Source: an uncultured Eubacteriales bacterium (GTDB taxonomy: Bacteria; Bacillota; Clostridia; UBA1381; UMGS1253). From it: 64,000 bases of DNA. The notes beneath the pieces were generated by a model. That model was not told the DNA's origin and did no database searches. It was given only the letters and a program-made list of their open reading frames with translations. A program made the position numbers and the translations under genes. Below are positions 51,151-58,878 of the stretch, in pieces. Location: positions 8,372 through 72,371 of the forward strand of contig CABUKE010000010.1 in assembly GCA_902492065.1 (NCBI GenBank), written 5' to 3'. The first letter of the stretch is position 1, and each line of letters begins with the position of its first letter.

Positions 51151-52050
51151 TTATAACGAGCCGGCAATCTCACAAATGCGCTCAAGCCGGTGATTTACGC
51201 CGGACTTCCCAATAGGCGGGTTTAGAAGAGCGCCAAGTTCTTTGAGTGACATTTCCGGGTTTTCCAGCCGCAGCTCGGCAATCTCGCCGAGTACCGGCGG
51301 AAGGCTGTCAAAGCCGATTGTGCGGCGTATTTTCTCAATTGCGGCAATCTGCCGCCCGGCCGCCGCCGTAATTTTATCCAGGTTCGCGCTGTCGCAGTTG
51401 ACCTGCCGGTTGACCGTGTTGCGCAGTTCGCGCTCGATTTTGATGTTATAAAACTCCATCATCGGCCCGCCCGCGCCAATCAGCCCCAAGAGTTGGGCAA
51501 TCGCCTCGCTGTCCTTCATATAGACGACAAAGCTGTTTTTCCGCACGGTGATTTTTGCCGGGAGGGGCAATGACTCCAGCAGCTCGTAGAGCCGGTCGGC
51601 GAGCGGCGCAGTCCTGGTGACAAATTCGAGATGATAGTTTTTTTCCGGGTCGGACATGGAGCCGCCGCCCAAAAAAGCCCCACGTAAAAACGCTGTCCGG
51701 CAGCAGATGGAAAGACGGGATGTATCCGCCGGGCAGAGTGTTACAGTACCATTATGGCGCAGTGAGAGCGCGTCGAACAGGCACTCCGCCGCATAGCCGG
51801 AAACGGTGACCGTATGCCACCCGCTTACCCGCTGCGGCTTCTCGTAGGAAAACTCGTCCGCGCCCAACAGGTCAGATAAAAGCGTCACAACTCTGCGTGC
51901 GACGCTCTCATGTTCAGTCTTGAGTTTCAGCCGTCCCTGCGCATACGTTCCGGCAAAGCAGACGAGCGCCGTCAGCTCCGCCGTCCGGCAGCAGGAGCGG
52001 TCCGCCTGCGTTTTGCACAGGCTTTCCTTTATTTTTGACGCAAAGGACAT
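51151..52050 (-). CDS. whiA: WhiA-family DNA-binding protein
   Basis: About 299 residues from the ATG after GGAGGG. WhiA combines a LAGLIDADG homing-endonuclease-like N-terminal domain (ADRSCCRTAELTALVCFAG, FLRGAFLGGGSMSDPEKNYHLEF) with a C-terminal helix-turn-helix whose conserved end is LGALLNPPIGKSGVNHRLERI. It affects cell division, chromosome segregation and lipid composition in Bacillus and is a sporulation regulator in Streptomyces. It starts only 14 nt after rapZ; the gene usually found between them, yvcK, is missing here. Confidence 0.95.
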   Translation of the reverse strand: MSFASKIKESLCKTQADRSCCRTAELTALVCFAGTYAQGRLKLKTEHESVARRVVTLLSDLLGADEFSYEKPQRVSGWHTVTVSGYAAECLFDALSLRHNGTVTLCPADTSRLSICCRTAFLRGAFLGGGSMSDPEKNYHLEFVTRTAPLADRLYELLESLPLPAKITVRKNSFVVYMKDSEAIAQLLGLIGAGGPMMEFYNIKIERELRNTVNRQVNCDSANLDKITAAAGRQIAAIEKIRRTIGFDSLPPVLGEIAELRLENPEMSLKELGALLNPPIGKSGVNHRLERICEIAGSL

Positions 52051-52064
52051 AACATCCCTCCGTA

Positions 52065-52928
52065 TCAATAGTGGTCCTTGTGAATATCGCGGTGGCTGAG
52101 GACTGCGTTGTAGCCCGCCGCCTTCAAGTGGTTATAAAGTTGCAGCGCAATCGTGACGCTGCGGTGCTTGCCGCCCGTGCAGCCAATGCCAATTACGAGC
52201 TGGCTTTTGCCCTCCTCAATGTAGTAGGGCAGAAGGTACGTCACCATGTCGTTGAGCTTGTCAATAAATTCCTTCGTCTGCTCGAACTTGAGCACATATT
52301 CCTGTACGTCCTCGTCGAGCCCGGTGTGGTTTTTCAGGTTTTCCTTATAAAACGGATTGGGAAGAAAACGCACGTCAAAGACGAGGTCGCCGTCTAAGAT
52401 AATTCCATACTTGAACCCGAACGACTGCACGTTTACGACGATTCCGCCGCCGCCCGCCGTTCCCTCGAACAGCTCCCGCACTGCATCCTTGAGCTGTGCG
52501 GTCGAAAAGCTCGACGTGTCGATGACGTGGTTGGCCTTGTTGCGCACAAACTCCAGTATGCTGCGCTCCTTCTGAATCCCTTCAATCAGACCGCCGCCGC
52601 GCGCAAGCGGGTGCATGCGCCGCGTTTCCTTGTACCGTTTGACGAGCACCTCGTCGCTCGCCTCCAAAAACAGCACTTCATAGTTGTAGCCCGACGCCTT
52701 CAGAACGTTAAGCTCGTTATACAGCTCGTTGAACATGTCGCCGCCCCGGATGTCGATGACCATTGCCACTTTATCAATCTTGCCGTTGGATGAATAACAA
52801 ATCTCCGCAAATTTCGGAATCAGCGCCGGCGGCATATTGTCAATGCAGTAGTAGTCGAGATCCTCCAGACAGCGGATGACCTGCGTTTTGCCCGCGCCGG
52901 ACAGACCGGTAATGATGATAAAGCGCAT
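52065..52928 (-). CDS. rapZ: RNase adapter RapZ-family P-loop protein (YvcJ)
   Basis: 287 residues. N-terminal P-loop in IITGLSGAGKTQVIRCLEDL, then the YYCIDNMPPALIPKF segment, VMVIDIRGG and the conserved RKR/KRYKETRRMHPLA region. The C-terminal phosphosugar-binding domain contains FVDVRFLPNPFY-type (VFDVRFLPNPFYKENL) sequence and IGCTGGKHRSVTIA, where the family binds glucosamine-6-phosphate in E. coli. In Firmicutes (YvcJ) it binds and hydrolyses GTP, with roles linked to competence and cell-wall metabolism rather than sRNA decay. Located in the standard murB-rapZ-whiA neighbourhood. Confidence 0.95.
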   Translation of the reverse strand: MRFIIITGLSGAGKTQVIRCLEDLDYYCIDNMPPALIPKFAEICYSSNGKIDKVAMVIDIRGGDMFNELYNELNVLKASGYNYEVLFLEASDEVLVKRYKETRRMHPLARGGGLIEGIQKERSILEFVRNKANHVIDTSSFSTAQLKDAVRELFEGTAGGGGIVVNVQSFGFKYGIILDGDLVFDVRFLPNPFYKENLKNHTGLDEDVQEYVLKFEQTKEFIDKLNDMVTYLLPYYIEEGKSQLVIGIGCTGGKHRSVTIALQLYNHLKAAGYNAVLSHRDIHKDHY

Positions 52929-52958
52929 GGTAGTACCTCCTTTGTGTGTTGGCGTTTG

Positions 52959-53867
52959 CTATATTCCCAGCGTCTTCATCTCGCATTCGAGCGTGACGCC
53001 GCTTGTCCTGTATACTTCCGTTTTGATATGCTCCACGAGCCGCATCACGTCGGCGGCCGTCGCGCCGCCGGCATTGACGATGAAGCCCGCATGTTTCTCG
53101 CTCACCTGCGCGCCGCCGATGCGGTAACCCTTCAGGCCCGCCGCCTCAATCAGCGCGCCTGCAAAGTGCCCCTCCGGGCGCTTAAAGGTCGAACCGCAGC
53201 TCGGCAGATTGAGCGGCTGCTTGTCACAGCGCCGCTTCGTATACTCCGCCATCGTGCGCTTGATTTCCGCCGCATCACCCGGCGCAAGCTGCAATACGGC
53301 GGAAACGATTACCTTGTCGCTGCCGGAATATACGCTTTTCCGGTAGCCGAACTGGTGCGCGCCGCCTGTGATAACGCCGGTATTGCCCGCGCCGTCGACA
53401 AAGTCAGAGGACACGACAACATCGCGCATTTCCGAGCCATACGCGCCCGCGTTCATATACACCGCGCCGCCGAGTGTGCCTGGGATGCCGCCGAGCCGCT
53501 CAAAACCGCTCAGCGACGCCTTGAGCGCCGCGCTGGCAATCTGGCTCAGCAGCACGCCCGCACCCGCTGTCATTTTATCGCCGTCGATCTGGATAGCGGC
53601 CATATGCTTTTGCAGCTTTATCACAACGCCGCGGAAGCCTGCGTCGGAAACGAGCAGATTCGTGCCGTTGCCCATAATAAAATACTCTATGCCATAGTGT
53701 TTGCAAATGCTTATAATTTCGCCGATTTCTTCTGTTTTGGACGGCTCTGCGAGCGCATCCGCCGGCCCGCCGATTTTAAACGACGTGTGGCGGCTCATTG
53801 GTTCGTCGAACACGGTATCCGTGCAAATATCTGTCAGTGCGCGTTTTACCTCCAAAGACAGGCTCAT
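52959..53867 (-). CDS. murB: UDP-N-acetylenolpyruvoylglucosamine reductase
   Basis: FAD-dependent enzyme of about 302 residues that makes UDP-MurNAc, starting at the ATG after GGAGG. It shows SRHTSFKIGGPADALAEPS at the N terminus and YFIMGNGTNLLVSDAGFRG (FAD). It further shows GIPGTLGGAVYMNAGAYGSE with the conserved Tyr/Asn and the catalytic Ser in LPSCGSTFKRPEG, and VSEKHAGFIVNAGGATAADV near the end. The form with a Ser in GSTFKRP and a shorter insert is the type-II MurB usual in Firmicutes. It follows the glucokinase gene and precedes rapZ by 30 nt. Confidence 0.96.
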   Translation of the reverse strand: MSLSLEVKRALTDICTDTVFDEPMSRHTSFKIGGPADALAEPSKTEEIGEIISICKHYGIEYFIMGNGTNLLVSDAGFRGVVIKLQKHMAAIQIDGDKMTAGAGVLLSQIASAALKASLSGFERLGGIPGTLGGAVYMNAGAYGSEMRDVVVSSDFVDGAGNTGVITGGAHQFGYRKSVYSGSDKVIVSAVLQLAPGDAAEIKRTMAEYTKRRCDKQPLNLPSCGSTFKRPEGHFAGALIEAAGLKGYRIGGAQVSEKHAGFIVNAGGATAADVMRLVEHIKTEVYRTSGVTLECEMKTLGI

Positions 53868-53894
53868 AAAGACCTCCAAAATCTGATTGAAATT

Positions 53895-54851
53895 TTATTT
53901 TACATCTGCGCCGAGCAGCGCCGCGCCAATGATACCTGCGTCGTTGCCGAGCTTTGCAATGCGGATTTCCGTCTGCGGGATCGAGCGGGAATAGCGGAAC
54001 TGCTCGACATGCTTTTTGATCGGGTTTAAAAGGTAGTCGCCCTCTTTCGAGATGGCGCCGCCGATAACGAGTACCTCCGGCTGGAAGATGTTGATAACGG
54101 ATACGATTCCTTCCGCAACCGCGTGAATATAATTATCCACAACCTCCTGCGCAACCGGGTCGCCCTTCTTGGCCCAAACAAACGCCGTCTTGCCGCTCAC
54201 GTGCCCGTCATGCGCCGCTACGTCCTTTGCCATGTCGCAGTCGGGATGCTTTTCAATTGCACGCTTTGTTTCGCGGATGAGCGCCGTCACAGAGCCGTAT
54301 GCCTCCCAGCAGCCGTTGCGCCCGCAGGTGCACGCCTCGCCGTCAGTCATCTGTACCTGAAAATGGCCGATTTCCGCTGCCGCGCCGTTGAACCCGTCGT
54401 AAATCTTTTTATTGATGATTACGCCGCCGCCAATGCCTGTGCCGAGCGTAATGGCAACCATGTGATTTATATTTTTGTCGTCGAGCACCATAAACTCGCC
54501 GAGCGCGGCCACGTTTGCATCGTTGCCGATATAGATGGGCAGGTCGATGTATTTGTTCATCTCTTCCCGCATGGGTACGTTTTCAAAATTGATGTTGTTC
54601 GAGTAAACGAGAATTCCGTTCTCGCTGTCGCACGTACCCGGCGAGCCGATGCCGACGCTTTTTACATCCTTTTTGATGTCAAAGCCGGCCTCCTCGGTCA
54701 CACGGATGGCGAGCATCGCCATATCCTTGATAATGTCGCTGTAGTGGCGCTGCGCGCCGGTGGGCACGCTCGCCGTGTGCAGAATCTTGTAGTTGTCGTC
54801 CACAAGCCCTGCCTTAATCCCGGTTCCGCCCAAATCGATTCCTATGTACAT
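53895..54851 (-). CDS. glcK: ROK-family glucokinase
   Basis: 318 residues. N-terminal phosphate loop IGIDLGGTGIKAGLVDDNY, substrate/zinc signature CTCGRNGCWEAYGSVTALI with three cysteines of the ROK zinc site, and LGTGIGGGVIINKKIYDGFNGAAAEIGHF with the catalytic Asp/Glu-His elements. It phosphorylates glucose at C6, feeding PfkA at the end of the same run. Length and the absence of a winged-helix N-terminal domain show a kinase rather than a ROK repressor. Its AGGAGGAAG site is close to consensus. Confidence 0.92.
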   Translation of the reverse strand: MYIGIDLGGTGIKAGLVDDNYKILHTASVPTGAQRHYSDIIKDMAMLAIRVTEEAGFDIKKDVKSVGIGSPGTCDSENGILVYSNNINFENVPMREEMNKYIDLPIYIGNDANVAALGEFMVLDDKNINHMVAITLGTGIGGGVIINKKIYDGFNGAAAEIGHFQVQMTDGEACTCGRNGCWEAYGSVTALIRETKRAIEKHPDCDMAKDVAAHDGHVSGKTAFVWAKKGDPVAQEVVDNYIHAVAEGIVSVINIFQPEVLVIGGAISKEGDYLLNPIKKHVEQFRYSRSIPQTEIRIAKLGNDAGIIGAALLGADVK

Positions 54852-54894
54852 GTCATCTTCCTCCTATATTCCTTAAATAAAAATAATTTTAATA

Positions 54895-55620
54895 TCAAAG
54901 CCCGCCGACCAGCTTGCGCTGGCGCAGAATGGACAAAAATTTGTCAAGAGAAGTGTTTGCAATCAGCTCCTCCGGAAAGCCGATTTCGCTCAGCATACTG
55001 ACCGCCTCGGAAAAGTTGCCGACATTGCAGGAGATATGTGCGTCCGAGCCGACGACGACGTAGACGCCCAGCTCCATGCAACGCTGTGCGATGTGCTTGC
55101 AGTTTTCAATGTTGCCGCGCCGCACCAGGTGCGAATTGTTATTAATTTCAATCATTTTGCCCTCTTTTTTTGCCATGGCGAGCACGGTGTCCACATTGTA
55201 TTCGTAATCGGGCGAGCCGCTGTGCCCGATGATGTCCACATAGGGGTTTTGCAGGACGTTCAAATACGCCTGCGTATGCGCCTTGCGCGTCTGCGGCGTA
55301 AAGGTGTCGCGGTGCATCGACGCGATTACCACGTCGAGCATAGACAGCACACCTGCCTCAATGTCGAGCGTCCCGTCTGTATCCATAATGTCCGCTTCTA
55401 CACCGTAAAGGATTTTCACACCGTTAATTTCGCGCGGAATATTGGCCGCCATGTTTACAAAGTGCCAGATGTGCGGCGCGTCGGGCATACCAGGCGCGTG
55501 GTTCGTCATGGCGATGGCCTCCAGCCCGATGTCCGCCGCATGGCGGATATTTTCCTCCAGCGTAGAGTATGCGTGTGCAGAGGCGCTCGTATGCGTATGT
55601 GTATCAACTAAAATTTTCAT
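54895..55620 (-). CDS. PHP-domain phosphoesterase (YcdX-like)
   Basis: 241 residues of the PHP family with multinuclear-metal motifs: VDTHTHTSASAHAYSTLEEN at the N terminus, AMTNHAPGMPDAPH, GVEADIMDTDGTLDI, VIASMHRDTF, DIIGHSGSPDYEYN, and VVVGSDAHISCNVGNF. All His and Asp metal ligands characteristic of YcdX/histidinol-phosphatase-like PHP enzymes are kept. The substrate is not established for most such proteins. The gene is second in the run after hprK, with its AAGGAGG unusually far (about 14 nt) from the ATG. Confidence 0.9.
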   Translation of the reverse strand: MKILVDTHTHTSASAHAYSTLEENIRHAADIGLEAIAMTNHAPGMPDAPHIWHFVNMAANIPREINGVKILYGVEADIMDTDGTLDIEAGVLSMLDVVIASMHRDTFTPQTRKAHTQAYLNVLQNPYVDIIGHSGSPDYEYNVDTVLAMAKKEGKMIEINNNSHLVRRGNIENCKHIAQRCMELGVYVVVGSDAHISCNVGNFSEAVSMLSEIGFPEELIANTSLDKFLSILRQRKLVGGL

Positions 55621-55656
55621 GTTTGTTAAAAGGGCCTCCTTGTATTGGTTTCCTGC

Positions 55657-56598
55657 TCAGTTTGCGCTTTGTTCGAGCTGATGGAGCAGCCGCTGGTTCA
55701 ATTCCTCCGCCGCGTTGTAGCCCATGCGTTTCTGCCGGTTATTCATGGCCGCAACCTCAACAATGACAGCAAGATTACGCCCAGGACGCACCGGAACCGT
55801 GACCGATGGTATATTGACGCCCAATATGTTCGTGTATTCGTCCACAAGCCCGAGCCGGTCGTACTGCTTGGCTTCCTCCCACGGTTCCAGGTGGATAATC
55901 ATGTCGACCTTTTCCGTTTCTTTAACAGAACCCATGCCGAACAGACGCCGGATATCGACAATGCCAATGCCGCGTATCTCGATAAAATAGCGGATGTTCT
56001 CCGGCGCGGCGCCGACGAGTGTCCGGTCGGACACGCGCTTTAATTCCACCGCGTCGTCGGCGACAAAGCGGTGCCCGCGCTTGACGAGTTCGACCGCCGT
56101 TTCACTCTTGCCGACGCCGCTCTCGCCCAATATCAGCACGCCCTCGCCGTGTACTTCCAGCAATACGCCGTGACGCGTGATGCGCGGCGCGAGATGGACG
56201 TTTAAGTAGCTGATGAGCGCACTCATGAAAAAGGATGTGCTTTCGCCGCAGCGGAATATGGATACGTCGTGCTTTTTTGCCGCTTCCAAAAGCTCGGGAA
56301 AAATCTCAAGCGAGCGCGTTACCACAATCATGGGAATCTTCGTCCCAACGAGCTTGTCAAAGCACGCGAGCCGCTGCTCGTGTGTAAACTCGTGCAGGTA
56401 CGATATCTCGACCTTGCCAAGAATCTGAATCCGGCGCGAGTCAAAATAGTCGAAAAACCCCACGAGCTGTGTACCGGGGCGGTTGACCTCGCTGCTGGTT
56501 ACCTCAATATCCGCAAAGTCGGACGATTCGTATATTTTCTCCAGGTGAAACTCGCTGACAATGCTTGACAGCGGAATGGAAAACTGCTGTTTGTTCAA
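55657..56598 (-). CDS. hprK: HPr kinase/phosphorylase
   Basis: About 313 residues. The frame extends to 56646, but GGAGG lies just before a TTG at 56598, giving the usual N terminus NKQQFSIPLSSIVSEF. The P-loop GESGVGKS (residues 158-165) and the family signature EIRGIGIVDIRRLFGMGSV are intact, as is the C-terminal RPGRNLAVIVEVAAMNNRQK. It phosphorylates HPr on Ser46 in response to ATP or fructose-1,6-bisphosphate and reverses this with phosphate, controlling carbon catabolite repression. It opens the run that ends in pfkA, whose product is its activator. A TTGAAA-17-TATAAT promoter precedes it. No ptsH or crh gene is in the window. Confidence 0.95.
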   Translation of the reverse strand: MNKQQFSIPLSSIVSEFHLEKIYESSDFADIEVTSSEVNRPGTQLVGFFDYFDSRRIQILGKVEISYLHEFTHEQRLACFDKLVGTKIPMIVVTRSLEIFPELLEAAKKHDVSIFRCGESTSFFMSALISYLNVHLAPRITRHGVLLEVHGEGVLILGESGVGKSETAVELVKRGHRFVADDAVELKRVSDRTLVGAAPENIRYFIEIRGIGIVDIRRLFGMGSVKETEKVDMIIHLEPWEEAKQYDRLGLVDEYTNILGVNIPSVTVPVRPGRNLAVIVEVAAMNNRQKRMGYNAAEELNQRLLHQLEQSAN

Positions 56599-56651
56599 AG
56601 CTTCTCCTCCTTTGTACAGGGGAATATTTTTACCATATCTATACATGCTAT

Positions 56652-56680
56652 ATTATACACTATAAATCCGCATATTTCAA
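56652..56680 (-). promoter_or_regulatory. Promoter of the hprK-to-pfkA run
   Basis: On the minus strand TTGAAA and TATAAT are separated by 17 nt, about 55 nt from the hprK TTG start. It is the only strong promoter seen upstream of the ten-gene minus-strand run. Confidence 0.75.
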
Positions 56681-56835
56681 TCGCCTGTTTGGAATTTTAC
56701 AATCCGTTTATGAATTGCGTGACGCGTCGTGTAAATGCAAAAAAACTTGACAAGCCGCGAAACTTCATATACCATATAATATGGATATGTGTGGATAATC
56801 ATACATATTGGAACAGTAAAGTAGGAGAATCACAT

Positions 56836-58848
56836 ATGGAAGAGAAAAACAAACGGACAAACAAACCGGCAAAGACAAAAAAACAATACGGCAATACGAG
56901 CATATCCCAGCTTAAGGGAGCGGACCGCGTGCGGCTGCGCCCGGCGGTCATGTTTGGCTCGGACGGGCTGGAAGGGTGCTGCCACTCGTTTTTTGAAATA
57001 CTGTCCAACGCGATTGACGAAGCGCGCGAGGGTTTTGGAGACCGGATTGAGGTGACGCGCTTTTTAGACAAGTCGATCGAGGTTGTTGACCACGGGCGCG
57101 GCGTACCGGTCGACTATAACCCAAAAGAGGAACGCTACAACTGGGAGCTGGTGTTCTGCGAGCTGTACGCGGGCGGCAAGTACGACAACAACGCGGGCGG
57201 CAACTACCAGTACAGCCTTGGCCTTAACGGGCTGGGCTGCTGTGCGACGCAGTACGCGAGCGAATATATGGACGTAACTGTGCTTTCCGACGGGAGCAAA
57301 TACAAGCTCCACTTTGAAAAGGGGGAAAACGTCGGCGGCCTTGAAAAAGAGCCGACGCGCTTTAAGCAGACGGGCACGACGATCAAGTGGCGGCCTGACC
57401 TGGAAGTGTTTGCCGACATTGACATTCCGCTCGACTACTTTCAGGAAACGCTGCTAAAGCAGGCGGTAGTCAACCCTGGCCTGAGCTTTACGCTTTACAA
57501 TGAAACAGCGGACGGCATGGATATGTACGAATATTATTACGAAAACGGCATATCCGACTATATCAAGGAGCGCGCTGAGGGGAAAAACTTCACCGACGTG
57601 CAGTATATGGAGGCGGAGCGCCGCGGGCGCGACCGCGCGGACCGCGACGAATACAAGGTCAAGATTCAGGCGGCGTTCTGCTTTTCCAACGAAACGCCCA
57701 TGCTCGAATACTATCACAATTCGAGCTTTTTGGAGCACGGCGGTTCGCCGGATAAGGCGGTGCGCAGCGCGTTTGTGTCGGCAATCGACCAGTATTTAAA
57801 ACAGAACGGAAAATACCAGAAGAACGAAAGCAAGGTCACGTTTGCCGACGTGGCGGATTCGTTGATGTTCGTGTCGAGTACGTTTTCGACGCAGACGAGC
57901 TACGAGAATCAGACGAAAAAGGCCATCAACAATAAATTTATCCAGGAGGCTATGACGGAGTTTCTGCGCGCGCAGCTCAGTGTGTATTTTATTGAGAACA
58001 AGGCCGAGGCGGACAAGATCGCCGAGCAGATGCTCGTCAACAAGCGCAGCCGCGAGAGCGCGGAAAAGGCGCGCGTCAACATCAAAAAGAAGCTGACAGG
58101 CAGTATTGACGTGACGAACCGGATTGCCAAATTCGTCGACTGCCGCACCAAGGATGTGGAGCGGCGCGAGGTCTACATTGTGGAGGGCGACTCGGCGCTC
58201 GGCGCGTGCAAGCAGGGCCGCGACGCAGAGTTTCAGGCGATTATACCCGTACGGGGGAAGATCTTAAACTGCCTGAAGGCAGATTATGACAAGATATTTA
58301 AAAACGATATTATCACCGACCTGTTAAAAGTGCTTGGCTGCGGCGTGGAGATACAGTCAAAACATAACAAGGATTTTAACTCGTTTGACCTCGATTTACT
58401 CCGGTGGAGCAAGGTTATTATCTGCACTGATGCCGACGTGGACGGGTTTCAGATTCGGACGCTGATTCTGACGATGATTTACCGCCTTGTGCCGACGCTG
58501 ATTGAGGCGGGGAAGGTGTTCATTGCGGAAACGCCGCTGTTTGAGATTACGCACAAGAGCGGGACGTACTTCGCTTACTCGGACGCGGAGCTGTCGCAGG
58601 TGCTGGCGAAACTGCCTGATACGAAATACAAGATTCAGCGCTCAAAGGGTCTGGGCGAAAACGACGCGGACATGATGTGGCTGACGACCATGAACCCGGA
58701 GACGCGGCGGCTCATTCGGGTGGAGGCCGAGGATGCGGCCCTGACGGAAAAGATGTTCGACCTGCTTTTGGGCGACAACCTTTCCGGGCGGAAGGACTTT
58801 ATCGCTGAGTTCGGCGACCAGTACATTGAAATGACAGATGTCAGCTGA
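56836..58848 (+). CDS. parE: Topoisomerase IV-type subunit B (ParE/GyrB family)
   Basis: About 670 residues from the ATG after AGGAG; the longer frame to 56689 lacks a ribosome site. ATPase subunit of a type IIA topoisomerase: GHKL domain with EILSNAIDEAREG, VVDHGRGVPVDY and YSLGLNGLGCCATQYAS. The transducer region precedes the TOPRIM domain with VYIVEGDSALGACKQGRD, DADVDGFQIRTLILTM and a QRSKGLGENDADMMW end. The short length and its own parC partner downstream fit the clostridial second topoisomerase rather than GyrB, but the ATPase details vary enough from canonical ParE (RPAVMFGSDG at the N terminus) that 'topoisomerase IV-like' is the safe label. A TTGACA about 90 nt upstream has no well-spaced -10. 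Confidence 0.9.
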   Translation: MEEKNKRTNKPAKTKKQYGNTSISQLKGADRVRLRPAVMFGSDGLEGCCHSFFEILSNAIDEAREGFGDRIEVTRFLDKSIEVVDHGRGVPVDYNPKEERYNWELVFCELYAGGKYDNNAGGNYQYSLGLNGLGCCATQYASEYMDVTVLSDGSKYKLHFEKGENVGGLEKEPTRFKQTGTTIKWRPDLEVFADIDIPLDYFQETLLKQAVVNPGLSFTLYNETADGMDMYEYYYENGISDYIKERAEGKNFTDVQYMEAERRGRDRADRDEYKVKIQAAFCFSNETPMLEYYHNSSFLEHGGSPDKAVRSAFVSAIDQYLKQNGKYQKNESKVTFADVADSLMFVSSTFSTQTSYENQTKKAINNKFIQEAMTEFLRAQLSVYFIENKAEADKIAEQMLVNKRSRESAEKARVNIKKKLTGSIDVTNRIAKFVDCRTKDVERREVYIVEGDSALGACKQGRDAEFQAIIPVRGKILNCLKADYDKIFKNDIITDLLKVLGCGVEIQSKHNKDFNSFDLDLLRWSKVIICTDADVDGFQIRTLILTMIYRLVPTLIEAGKVFIAETPLFEITHKSGTYFAYSDAELSQVLAKLPDTKYKIQRSKGLGENDADMMWLTTMNPETRRLIRVEAEDAALTEKMFDLLLGDNLSGRKDFIAEFGDQYIEMTDVS

Positions 58849-58878
58849 TTTGGGCTGTACAGATAAGGAATGAGGGAA

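Noticed and set aside
56747..56780. Promoter TTGACA/TATAAT for parE
   Set aside because: The two elements are 22 nt apart, too far for sigma-A; a TATACC at 15 nt is weak, so the promoter is left unassigned.
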